A DNA stretch of 64,000 bases from Dipetalonema caudispina (lineage: Eukaryota > Nematoda > Chromadorea > Rhabditida > Onchocercidae): positions 1-64,000 of the forward strand of contig JABVXV010000029.1 in the NCBI GenBank assembly GCA_013365325.1. Reading direction: 5' to 3'. Under the pieces are notes generated by a model. The model ran no database searches. It saw only the letters and a list, made by a program, of their open reading frames with translations, and had not been told where the DNA came from. Of this stretch, positions 31,305-42,633 are shown piece by piece. Positions within the stretch are counted from its first letter, which is position 1. The number at the start of each line of letters is the position of its first letter. Position numbers and translations under genes: made by a program.

Positions 31305-31794
31305 CGGATTGTTTTAAATCATAATATCGAAATTTGTTTTTTGGATGCATGTGTTATATTTTTGGGCTGCTTGCATACATGTGTTTTAAAGAGTTAACTA
31401 ATCTCATAAAGTCAAGTTTCATAGAATGAGGTACTTTCATTACTTAGCTTAGACGAATTGAAGTTATCATATCAGTTATCATCGAATGATTGGTTATTTT
31501 GCGGATTTCAAAAAAACCCTTTAAGCTTTACAGCACGACTAGAACTTTTTTTTATTATATATTTTTTCGCTTCACTGGTTCGTCTATAAAAAAATTTCAG
31601 TAGTCTGTTTGTTATGTAATAAATATGGTTACATGCTGTTTTTTTTTCTGACACTGTAGGTACAAATGACCTAGTGAATTTATAATTCTATTATGAAATT
31701 TATCGCGAATTAAGACTGAGTTAAATCTCGGTGTTATGACGTCGTTTTTGCAAATGTGCAGCGTAATTTTCTAGACTATTTCGCTAGGAAAGCC

Positions 31795-33702
31795 ATGGAA
31801 AAAAGTTCAGATTCGTCAAGGATTTCAATTCCGGATAACGCCGAGGTAATCTGATTCTAGAACTGATGTGGGGTTTATGCCTTCCTTTCTTCATTTCTGG
31901 CGGCTTACATCTACCGTTGATTTATTATTTTGAGATTTTCTGAAATTTTCAGTTCAAATTAGAGTCATTCATACTTCCAAGTTGTTACTGTGGTGATCTG
32001 AAATCGGTACTGATACCAAAAGGTCTCCTTTGTGATCGAATCAAATGTCTTGCGCAAGAAATATTCCATGTCATCGGTGACAAAGTAATGTTATTTTACT
32101 ATTCGTTTCAGATCTTTTTATGCCTTGTCATCATAAAAATATGCAAAAAATTTTGGATGAGAATTGTTAGATATATTTTATATTCGAAAAGTTTATCATA
32201 AGTTATTTTCATTTTTTACATTCTACATGTGGCTTATTAGACTTAATTTGTTATAGCCGCTGGTAATACTCTGCATTCTGAAAGGTTCATTTCGATTTTT
32301 TACGGAATTAGTTGAGGAGCTCACAAATGCTCGGGCATCCTGCAAACATCTGCTGGAGGTTGAATTCATCCGAGTTAAGGTTGTCATTAATTAATTCTCC
32401 ACTTCAGTATTTCACAGTGGCACAGTGAAATACAGTGATCCGACATCATTCGTTGCAATATTTTTAATATTATCATTGTGTAAAGATGGCAGTATTTATG
32501 TTACATGTTGGAAAAAGATATTTTCTTTTTATAGATAAGCAAGAAATAAGAAAACTGTAGAAAAATGATTTATCAATGAGGAGTAGAAGTTCTTCAAATT
32601 AGTAGTGTTATGTGACACTTACTGCTATATTTATGTAGGATTGGTATAGTTTTGTTTTTTTTTTTTTTTATTTTTCGAGTTCAATCTGTTATGTTAGTTG
32701 AGTTATCTGATAGATGCCTAGTCATTGATCTGCAGAGTTCGTACTTTCTATTCAATTCAAAAAGTCAGTAATAGTTGCTCCTCACCAGATGTTCCTTGGT
32801 AGTGAAGATCGAAAACTTTTTTCGTCACACGCATGATAACGTTTGAAATATGTAAAACGGCTCGATATCATGGTAATATCATGCCACCGACAATTATATT
32901 AATTGAAATGTTTTTGAACGAATTTTTATGTTATATTTTTCTTAGAGTTATACGAATGCGGGACGTTCTGAAACGTTGGAGATAATCGGTCTTTTGAATG
33001 CAAGACAACTAGAAAATAAGAATGTTGTGGTAAGAATTTGTGCCTATTATTCCTTTGTTTCGGATTTTGTTTTAAATGGTATGTTGTTTCTTAAGATTGG
33101 GTGGTAGTATATTCGTCTTATCGCTCATAAGAACTGGTCCGTAAATAAATGCATCGCTGTGCTACATTTGGGAAATAGAACTTAGGAGTCATAGAGTTCT
33201 TTTTGCCAACAAAAAACTATGCTAATTGATGTTAGTTTTACTCATATGTTTTGAAATAGTCTGACTGGAATATTATTACAGATCGTAGAAGACATCGTGG
33301 ATAGTGGTGTAACGATGTCACAACTCCTGAAAACACTGGAAAAAATGGGTGTAAAGCAGAAGTGGACCGCCGTTTTGCTATCTAAGAGATGTGGAAGGAA
33401 ATTCGAGGTATCGTACTTTGTATTGTGTTGCACAAAAGTGATAGTATTTGGTTATAAAAAGATAAAAGAAGACGAGTCTGATGGAAATATTGACATCAAT
33501 GAAGATTTCTTGGTATCGTTATGAATTCGTTATGCTTTATTTCTATCTCTGTTTTCAGGTGCAAGAAGACTTTGTTGCCTTCGACATACCGGATAAATTC
33601 GTTGTGGGCTTCGGATTGGACTATAACCAGAAGTTTCGGGATTTGGGACATATATGTATAATGAGCGAAGCAGGTATTGAAAAATACAAAATGACAGAGT
33701 AG
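31795..33702 (+). CDS. hprt-1: hypoxanthine-guanine phosphoribosyltransferase
   Basis: Purine salvage enzyme of the cytosol that transfers ribose-5-phosphate from PRPP to hypoxanthine or guanine, giving IMP or GMP. Six exons, all joined in phase 0 (31795-31845, 31953-32084, 32257-32379, 32946-33029, 33282-33407, 33559-33702), make 219 aa; human HPRT1 is 218. The PRPP-binding motif [11 protein letters not shown] spans residues 129-139. Other family blocks: [48 protein letters not shown] and [14 protein letters not shown]. The start is preceded by AGs at 31774 and 31787 that could accept a spliced leader. It follows riok-2 by 490 nt on the same strand. AATAAA at 34192-34197 is the first clear poly(A) signal seen. 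Confidence 0.97.
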
Positions 33703-34750
33703 ACATTCGATGAGGTCTTTTGATAACGTCAGTAGACTTTCGAATGTTTATTTTATTAATAGGCTAGGCAATTTTATTTACCATTTTCTCTTTTATTCTC
33801 ATGCTATCTGCAGGACTGCTAGTCAAGTAAAGATGCCTAACCATGCTAACTGACATTAACCCAGTATTCTGAAAAATTATAAATGATTGTTGCTGTTGTA
33901 TAGATGTCACTGAGCTTTCGACTGGTTATGGTCATTTGCTACTGCATTTTGTTGTCCTGTTTTTTTTTAACTTCATTTAATCAATTATTTCTCTTTAATT
34001 TTCAGTGTCTTTTACATTTCTACAATACTATGTTTGTCATGCTGTATACTTATAAATTTTCTAATGATTGTCAAAGGATAGTTTCAAGAGAAGGTAGTAC
34101 GAAACCTTACTGATGATGTTATTTTGTTCATCCATTGTTAAAGCGGCATAAGTATTGAAGGTCCTCGAATGGGATTCTGAATCTTCGAAATAATAAAACT
34201 GTTAAAAGTCTATTTATTGTGAAAATAGTAAGGCCAAAGTAAGTTGTGATAGGTCGAATCTTAGGATGTTGCTCCGTGCAGCATTTGTAGAATTGTGTTG
34301 CGCAGATTTGTATGACTAATTTGATTGTTACATTGCAGCACTTATATTTCCTCGAGAGGTTGTTAACATTTTGAAGTATTCCTAAATATATGGTTTGGAA
34401 ACTCGATAGAAGTGAAAATTACAAGCGCAAAAACCAAGTTTCGAAGCTATATCTTGGGCTTTGTTTCCATTGTTGTAATTGTAATAGAGTAGCCTCTGAA
34501 GTAATCTGATAATAGTGTGGCTATATGTACTCCGATAGAGAACTTCTGAATCCTTTAATAAACATATTAACTGAGTAGGGAAGTTGGGGTATTTCTTGGA
34601 ACGGGGATATTTTACAACTTTCGAAGGTTCTACCTAGATCGGGTACAGTGAAAAATGGTAATAGTAAGTTGAAATCAACTTTATAACGTTGCGAACTTTT
34701 GCGATACTTCCTCTATAACCTAAATTGAGATGCTTATCTTTGCTTTAGTA
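33703..34750 (+). other. HGPRT 3' UTR and spacer
   Basis: About 1 kb without a recognisable exon. Contains AATAAA at 34192-34197. TTTGCTTTAG ends at 34748, a probable trans-splice acceptor 2 nt before the next start. Confidence 0.6.
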
Positions 34751-35649
34751 ATGGCATCTGTCTCTACACTAATGGAAGATATCAACTTGGTCGGTGAGCA
34801 AATATTTGATCATACTGTTTTGATAAGGAGTCAAATTAACAAATTCCTGGATAATTTCGAACGCAATGAACGGCACAAAGAATTTGATGGTATTATTCGA
34901 GCTAGTCATTCGGTTTGTATTACTAATATACCTGATGAGAATCATTCCTCATCGTTGTTTACAACCATAAAATTTGCTGATGACAATTTAAATTTAATTC
35001 GGCTACCTTTCAGATTGAAAACTGTATATTTTTAGGATTAGACATTCTTTGTTTATTTTATTCTTTCATTGCTTAAATCCAGTATGCTATTTGGCTGTAT
35101 TACAGTTGGTGGAAGCGGCAGATGTTCCATTGGAAATGATACTAGCAAAGGATAATTTGCGACAATTCAATGAACAAATCAAGAAAACGACTTCTGCATT
35201 GCTGGAACTTACAGTTCCTGTTCACCGGCAGGTAAACATTCATTTGTTCCTTAATTTCTCATCAGTGTGCTCTTTTGATACATTTGTTTTGTGCAACATT
35301 TTTTAGCTTCTGAATTGGATCACTGGAAGCTTTCATTTTAATAGCAGTTTGACTTACTTTCAACAACAAATAAGTTGTTTTGCATTCCCTATATTTTTTG
35401 GTAATAATAAAAATAATCGGGGATTAATTCGTTTTCTTAAAGTGTGTAGTGATAATTTATTACATCCGAACTTTATAGGAGCACGATGATTATTTAGAAG
35501 CAATACGCAAAAGCCAACACGAACAAAAAGCGATGGTGGAATCAGCGATTGAGCGACAGCGGCAAGCATTGAAAGAGGGTGACAATAATGCGGATGAGGT
35601 CCTCATTTCTCCCAATATTTCCAGCACTACTGAAATTAACTTAGACTGA
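34751..35649 (+). CDS. unidentified 152-aa helical protein
   Basis: I do not recognise this protein. Three exons (34751-34912, 35106-35231, 35479-35649), all joined in phase 0 at good splice sites, give 152 aa. The product starts MASVSTLMEDINLVGEQIFD and looks almost fully helical and charged, with likely coiled-coil segments (LRQFNEQIKKTTSALLEL; SQHEQKAMVESAIERQRQ) and a short polar tail. It has no signal peptide, membrane segment or cysteine motif. The start follows TTTGCTTTAG by 2 nt, consistent with trans-splicing. Size and composition resemble small subunits of large complexes such as Mediator or BLOC-type assemblies, but I could not match a family. That the gene is real is likely; its function is unknown. 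Confidence 0.8.
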
Positions 35650-36515
35650 AATTCTTTTATGTTATTTATTGTGGATTTATTTACTTGATTCATCAATTTT
35701 CCACAGGTTATTTTTCAAATTTTTTTTGATATAATATAAAGTAGATTTAAATTTGAAGGATATGATTTGATTGGTTTTCAAGAATAGTGGATTCGAATGT
35801 TTTCAATGCGCAAAATTTTGTCATATGTTTCTCATTTGTTTGATTTAATTAGTATTAGCTATCTTTGTATATTATGTATATTATGCTATCTTTGTATATT
35901 ATGTATATTATTCGTTCTTGTTTATTCGTAAATGCAAACTCGAATTCGTGTTATTTATTAAATTAATCGTTTTAATATGCAAAAGTGTGAACGTGATACC
36001 ATTCATAACCATTTCCAACAATGTTTCTAGTCTTTGCTGGTATTTTCTCTTGATCTTTTATTTAAAAACTTTTCTTATACGATTCTTTGCTTTTTGTTTC
36101 TCTTTTGTACACTAAGCAGTATAAAAAGTTGCAAGTTTGAAAACACTACAATTTTTATTTGAAAACCGTCATTTACACGGGATTTCTTATTTCCTTATTT
36201 TCATTCTTTATCCAGTCATTTCAATTAGCTTAACATTTGCATACTCGCAATTGACTTTGGAATAATTGGCTGCATTAAAATACCGATTATTCTAAAATAC
36301 TCTAATAATTTATAAGTTACTAAATTCATTTGTTTTCTATCAGTTTTATTCAGTGTCCAGGGTGTACTTTTATCTATATAAGCATTGGCTTCAGATGAGA
36401 TATTAATAATCAGAAGTATGATATAGTTTTTGTCAAAAATAGATGATGATTCTAGTGTAGTGAATAATTACAGATATGAAAACATTGTTATTGTTAAATT
36501 TATTGCAGCAACAAC
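35650..36515 (+). other. spacer before GNL2, with a small tandem duplication
   Basis: No recognisable exon. A unit of about 27 bp (GCTATCTTTGTATATTATG...) occurs twice in tandem at about 35859-35912. TTTATTGCAG ends at 36508, 7 nt before the GNL2 start, a probable trans-splice acceptor. Confidence 0.6.
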
Positions 36516-39500
36516 ATGGCCAAAAAACGTTCATCGCTAAAGAAGAATCGTTCTGATTCTAAGGGTTCGGTAATGAAAAACAAAAAGTTTGTGAGACCTG
36601 CACAAGGAACAAGGACAAATTTGACATTCAAAAAAGGAGAGCACAGTTTGAATCCAGGTAAGGCTTAAGATTTCGAATAGGGACAACGGCAAATAGCTTG
36701 TTTTTAATCTAGGGGTTAGTGCCCGACTACCTAAACAATAATGGTAAAGTTTGAAAGCTAGCTGGCTGAAATTAATAATCAAGACGTAATCGATTGAAAT
36801 CGATGAACTATAGGTGGTTTTTTTATAAATAATAACTTAGGATTCTTCGCTTTTATATCATTTCAATGGTTCATTATTGCAGACCGTAAAGCGAAAGGAG
36901 ACCATTTTCGTTCGAAAGCAACAATCAATCGGTTGCGCATGTACAAGAATTTTAAACCCGTCAGGTTAATCCTGCATCACAAATTTGTACAGCAAGCAAG
37001 ATTATAAATTTTATCAAATAATTACCTAGAATATGCAAATTTTTAAAATCTGTTTGCAGAGATGCTGAAGGTAAAATTGTTAGAGCTGCACCTTATCAAG
37101 AAAAGCTACCTTCTGGAACAGTTGCCAGGGTTGAACCTCATCGAAAATGGTTTGGTGAGTATACTTTTTTCTTCAAACACTTTATGAAATGTAAAGCACT
37201 ATTCACTTTATCACTGTTGACAAAATTGAACAGAAGTGTTCAAAATAAAGCAGAAATGTTTATTGCTACGATTAGGAGCAAAGATTGTTGTAAGAATAAT
37301 AGAAGAAAGAAGATATGGGTGTGTGTATCGTAAGATAGAAACTAAGCTTTAGGAGAATGGGAGAATTTATGCAAGCAGAATGAGTCTAAGGATACCATAG
37401 AGAACAAGCTGCAAAGATTACAAATTGAGGAAATATAATGTCTTTGCCAAAATATTAATTTTGCGAGAAATTTGAAATGATTTGGTTAAATGTAGGAAAT
37501 ACTCGAGTGGTTGGACAGGAACAGCTGCAAAAATTCCAGGAGAATTTGGGAAAGGCCTTGCAAGATCCATTCCAAGTGGTCATGCGGCAAACCAAACTTC
37601 CTATTTCATTATTGACTGAAAAAGCGAAGGTAACTGTTACTAGCTAGTTCTTACTTCATACTAAAAAAGCAAGTCTTTTTTTGAAATAAATTGACATGCA
37701 GTTTTATCCATTAAATCAAATTGGCGTTTTAGGGACGAGACCATTTGAAGCAATACAATTTTACCTCTACTGCCTATTAAGCGTTTAAAAAAATAACTTA
37801 TTTCAAGTTTTAAAATATTTTTAGCAACAACGCGTCCACATACTTGATACGGAGAGTTTCGAATACACCTTCGGCAAAAAAGCTCTGAGGAAGAAGCCAA
37901 AAGTGAAAGTGGAAAACCTTGAGGTATACTGTCTTACGATTGCTCTATATATGTACTGTTAGCTTATAAAAGCTTATAAAGGAATCTTGATTTTCATATT
38001 TGTAGACATTATGCGGTGAGGTCGTCCAACGAACCGAACAATACGATGAGACAACTGACAACAGTTTGATAAAAAATGCTAATCCTGAAGCAACGGAGAA
38101 TTTAAATCCGCTGTTTAAAGCCGGACAAAGTAATCGTGTTTGGGGAGAGCTGTACAAGGTATCTCGTTTGTTATAACATTCTGTGCAAACTACCTATTAT
38201 GCAGATTTGCTTTTCAGCGGTGGAATTTGTGATATTCTGTAGAATTATAATTTCTTTGAATATTTCCTTTTTTTAATTTCAGGTAATTGACTCATCAGAT
38301 GTTGTTGTGGAAGTAGTTGATGGTCGTGACCCAATGGGAACTCGATGCCTTCATATTGAACAATTTTTGCGAAAAGAAAAATCCCATAAGCATTTGATTT
38401 TGGTTCTGAACAAGGTTGATCTGGTACCAACCTGGGTCACGGTATGTTGTTTGCTTTCTGTTTATATTTTTCATATTATGTCTTTCTTTAAACTTTTATG
38501 TTGTTTATTTCATCAAAGAGGTTGTAATAATTGATGGTAACCAGTTAGTAGCCGGGCTTCGTATACATTGTTTTATTAATCATTGCATATTTATTAGCTT
38601 CGAAAAATAAATTTTTTGAAATATTCTGTGAAATTTTACAGTGTGTTTCGTTTCAGAAGAAGTGGCTGACATTATTGTCGCAAGAACTGCCAACAGTGGC
38701 CTTTCATGCTTCTATGCAACATTCCTTTGGCAAAGGAACATTGATTAACTTACTGAGACAGTTCGCAAATCTTCATAAAGATCGTCAACAGGTACTTGTC
38801 CCACTCTTCAATGGTACGTAGTTAGGAATTGTAGCTATCATTGATGAAGTTGCATTGCAGATAAGCGTTGGCTTCATTGGCTATCCAAACGTTGGTAAAT
38901 CTTCAATAATTAATACACTTCGAGCTAAACGAGTGTGTAAAACCGCTCCAATTGCAGGAGAAACTAAAGTAATTTTCATTATTATTTTCTCATTTCCAAA
39001 TCTGTAATAAAGTATACCACCACGATTCCGGTATGACAGACAAAACAGACATTTTGGTTTTCTTGATCATCGATGGTAGTGAGATGCTTAGTATTTCTAT
39101 ATACGATTAAAAAATCACTAATTAAGGTCTGGCAGTACGTTAGTTTGATGCGACGTATCTATATGATTGACTGTCCAGGTGTTGTTTATCCACAAGGAGA
39201 TTCGGAGACCCAAATCATCCTGAAAGGAGTGGTTAGTCTAAATTTCTGCTTTTGCTGTATTTTTAATTTCGTTGTTATTTCTGTTTTTTGAAATATTTTT
39301 AATTTATTATTATAAAGTAATATTTTTATGGATTTAAATTATTACTTAAATAGGTTTTTTGTTTAGATTAATACTGCTTTTGTAACACTGTGTATCCTAC
39401 TTTAAACAAGCTTGTTAACTGTTCAAAATCTAGACTTGAATGACAATATGATTAGTACATGAAATAAACGGTTGTCAAAGCAATTTGCTTTTATTATGTC

Positions 39501-41334
39501 ATGTACGGCTGTAATATCAAATGTGCGCTGTTCAATGATTTTTTCCTCTAATTGATTGTTTATTTTGTAGGTACGTGTTGAAAATGTGAAGGATCCAATC
39601 AATCATGTACAAGGAGTTTTGGATCGAGTAAGGGAACAATACCTGCTGAAGACTTATTCCATCGATCCATGGAATGATATGTATGACTTCTTGACAAAAA
39701 TTTGTATTAAGATGGGTCGTTTGTTAAAGGTAAAGTATTCTGTTGATTTTTTTATGCATATAAGAATTATTTTTCAGTGCTTATGTTCTTAAAGATCAAG
39801 CTAAAATTAGAAAACAGTTTTAGCTTGTGATGCTGTGCTATTTTCAGCGCCAGTTTTCCTTGTTAAAGATCGAGCATAAAGGTTGTTTTAGGGGGGTGAA
39901 CCTGACTGCAACACAGCAGCAAAAATTGTATTGAATGATTTCCAACGAGGTCGTTTACCTTACTATGTTCTTCCTCCGGGTTGTGAACTGCAAAATGTTC
40001 GTGAACACTGCGAAGATAAGGTAAAAATTTGTTTAGTATATAGTTTAAAATTATGTTTATATCTGCTGATGATGTACAAAAAAAAGAAAACTACACATAT
40101 GATCTTATCTGATAGCATCCTATCAAAGTTTGCTAACTGATATGTGACGAGACCTGAAGCAGAGTGTGCAAGCAAGAACATATTTTATTCTTTTGGTGTC
40201 ACGACTGAAAAAAAAAAAAAACTTCCAGTGTGCAGAGGAAACAGCAACCAGTGAATGCAACGGTTCAAATAGTATTGCCGATGAGGAAAGAAGTGTGAGT
40301 AATCCTGAATTTACAGTTGTACTCGATTTCTAATTTCGAGATTTTCAACCTTTTCGAATAGCTTCCAAGTTATTTGAAACATATTTTGCTTTTAAATGAA
40401 GTGGATTTACGTTTTTTAATGATATACATTTGCATTATTGAGTATCGGACTACAGGAATGTTTTTGTTGCGTTGTTGCTTTAGATCGCTGCTGATAGTGG
40501 CGATAATACCTTTGCCATTTTAGAATTCTGCTGATAATAATGATAACGACGATGATGACGATGAAGGCACTATAACGGATCTAGGTTCAACGTGTAGTGG
40601 TCTTACCAACTTGTCAGATCTAGACGATTTAGATTTTCAACTTCCGGAAGCACCTGAAGGTACCATCGATGCTGGTGCTGAACCCATAGTGAATTTTTCA
40701 TTTGAAAGGATATTTTTTTTTGGATTCACTGATTTGAAGTAGGAAAATCTTTTTGTGACTCATTAAATAGATTGTCACACTAATTCTAATTATTCAGGAA
40801 AAAAATGAACCAAAAATAGAGAGACGACGGACACGGGGTAAGAGAGCGGGAAAGAAGCTTTCTGAAAAGCGTAGCAGATTAAAAGTTAAAAAGCCGTTCG
40901 ACAAGGTAACTTTTTTCTTAAGTCTTTTTCTTTGCTTATATTGCTGAAAATTCTAAACCGCAAACAAAAGCATTAGTAAAAGCTAAGTAAATCTTCATCC
41001 GACCTAAGTAAATCTTCATCGGAGGATAAGTTATTTTACATTGAAAAGTGGTATCCTGCTGAACATGGTTCGCGATTACATGCATTACATCTAGCTATCG
41101 TGATGAGTTGGAAAAATTCATGTTAGAAGGCATACAATGTAGAAGGAATATGCATATTGCTAAAATTCTTAATACATATCTATCAGTAACATAATTCAAG
41201 TCATTAGCAAAAGATGAGATGAATTACAGTGCAGTGGTATTGTTGAATTTGGTTTAAATGAGAAAAAAAAAGGGGATAAAAACTCGTGGAGAAGGAAATT
41301 GGAGAAGCGTCGACGTATCAAGCATCAGCAGTAA
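36516..41334 (+). CDS. ngp-1: nucleolar GTP-binding protein 2 (NOG2/GNL2/NGP-1)
   Basis: NOG2/GNL2 is a circularly permuted YRG-type GTPase that acts on pre-60S ribosomal particles in the nucleolus and nucleoplasm. Sixteen exons, from 36516-36657 to 41230-41334, join to 647 aa. N-terminal NGP1 region: [20 protein letters not shown] and [14 protein letters not shown]. The GTPase motifs come in permuted order: G4 NKVDLVP (residues about 278-284), G1 GYPNVGKSS (about 340-348), G2 region [12 protein letters not shown], then G3 DCPGVVYP (about 384-391). Then [17 protein letters not shown], an acidic Asp-rich stretch, and a basic Lys/Arg tail ending KRRRIKHQQ. The donor at 40689 (ATA|GTGAAT) is weak but is the only one keeping frame. 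AATAAA at 41536-41541. Confidence 0.97.
40983..41024 (+). repeat. 21-bp tandem duplication in the last GNL2 intron
   Basis: The unit beginning CTAAGTAAATCTTCATC occurs at 40983 and again at 41004, a period of 21 bp. It lies between the exons at 40798-40905 and 41230-41334 and is not coding. Confidence 0.8.
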
Positions 41335-42633
41335 CAGATGTTTGTTCACTTTATCGCGAATAAGTAAGTTGTCAGCCTTCATTAACTGTAAAGTTGATAA
41401 GGATTGAAATAGAAGTAAACACTTGATAGTATTTTCAGGATTCATATCTTGATGGATTTTCCGAGTATACGTGTTGATATCCGGCTTTTGTTACACTTGT
41501 CAGATTAAGCTGTTCAAATGTGTGTCATGTTATAAAATAAATGGAGTTACCGTTAAAACATTGTAGCGGCCTTACAGTCTGAAATATATCATTGGCTCGT
41601 ACCAGATTACTTGGTCCCAATATATGTTTAATCTCAGCCCTCGAACAGATGTCAGCTTTTAAAATTATTGATAAGAGGAGTACACTAACCTTTCTAACAT
41701 CATATCTCATGTGGCCTTCTCATGGTATACTGAAACAGTTTTTTTCTTTTGTTTTTCCCAGTTTTTTCCTTATTTTTAATTTTTCTCCACTGATTCCCGT
41801 AACTAAATATTTCCTGCTTATCTTGGATGTCATAGTTTTCGTGGTAAAGATGGAACTGAAGTTTCAGTATCGGCTGTATTTCTTTTCTTAATGCATATGA
41901 AGGTCGAAAAAATAAGGGACATGCTGTCATTCAATCAATCCGGTGTAATAATGTTTAAATAATTTGTCAAAAAATTGGTCATTTTATTCTCTCGATGCTT
42001 AAATTTCAGCCATAAAATTTTACTGTCAACTACTAGAGGCATCGTAGGTGTAAAATGGAAAACGAGAGATTTTTTTTTTTTTTTTTTTGATTACTGGAAT
42101 TTGGATGAAGAGAAAGAAAGAAAGAGAAAGGGGAAATAGGAGGTAAAATGAGACTAACTGCTATATTTATTCTTAGTCAACGCTAACCGCAATAGTCATC
42201 TCCAAAATTTTCGTTCCAGTTAGCCCGAAGATATTAGGAGATGTGGTCAAATTTGATAAGAATGTCAACTTATGCAACATGGGATAGTATAACGGCAAAA
42301 AACTGACAATTATTATCATTTCAAAAATCTATGAGTTGCATGTATCGTTAAAAATTAAAAGTAACGAAAAGAATCGTTATTTTGGAAAATGCCCAGTTTT
42401 ACTCATCCCATCTTGCAAACTTTTCCGTCTGGTACATAATTTACATGTCAAATAGAATTATATGTACATTTTAAAAGATTATGCTAAATTATTTGCATTG
42501 TTCATTGATTGAAAAGGTATAATGAAATTAAAGGAAGGATCAATAGTAATGATAGAGTGAACCCTTCACGTATGCCTTGTTTCGTCGCATCCTGCAATGA
42601 ATTGTAAATTTTAAACTTCATATTTTCTGATTT
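41335..42633. other. convergent intergenic region
   Basis: Tail-to-tail spacer between GNL2 (plus) and the CPG4-like gene (minus). Contains the GNL2 AATAAA at 41536-41541 and TTTATT (minus-strand AATAAA) at 42166-42171, plus a poly-T run at about 42070-42088. No recognisable exon. Confidence 0.6.
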
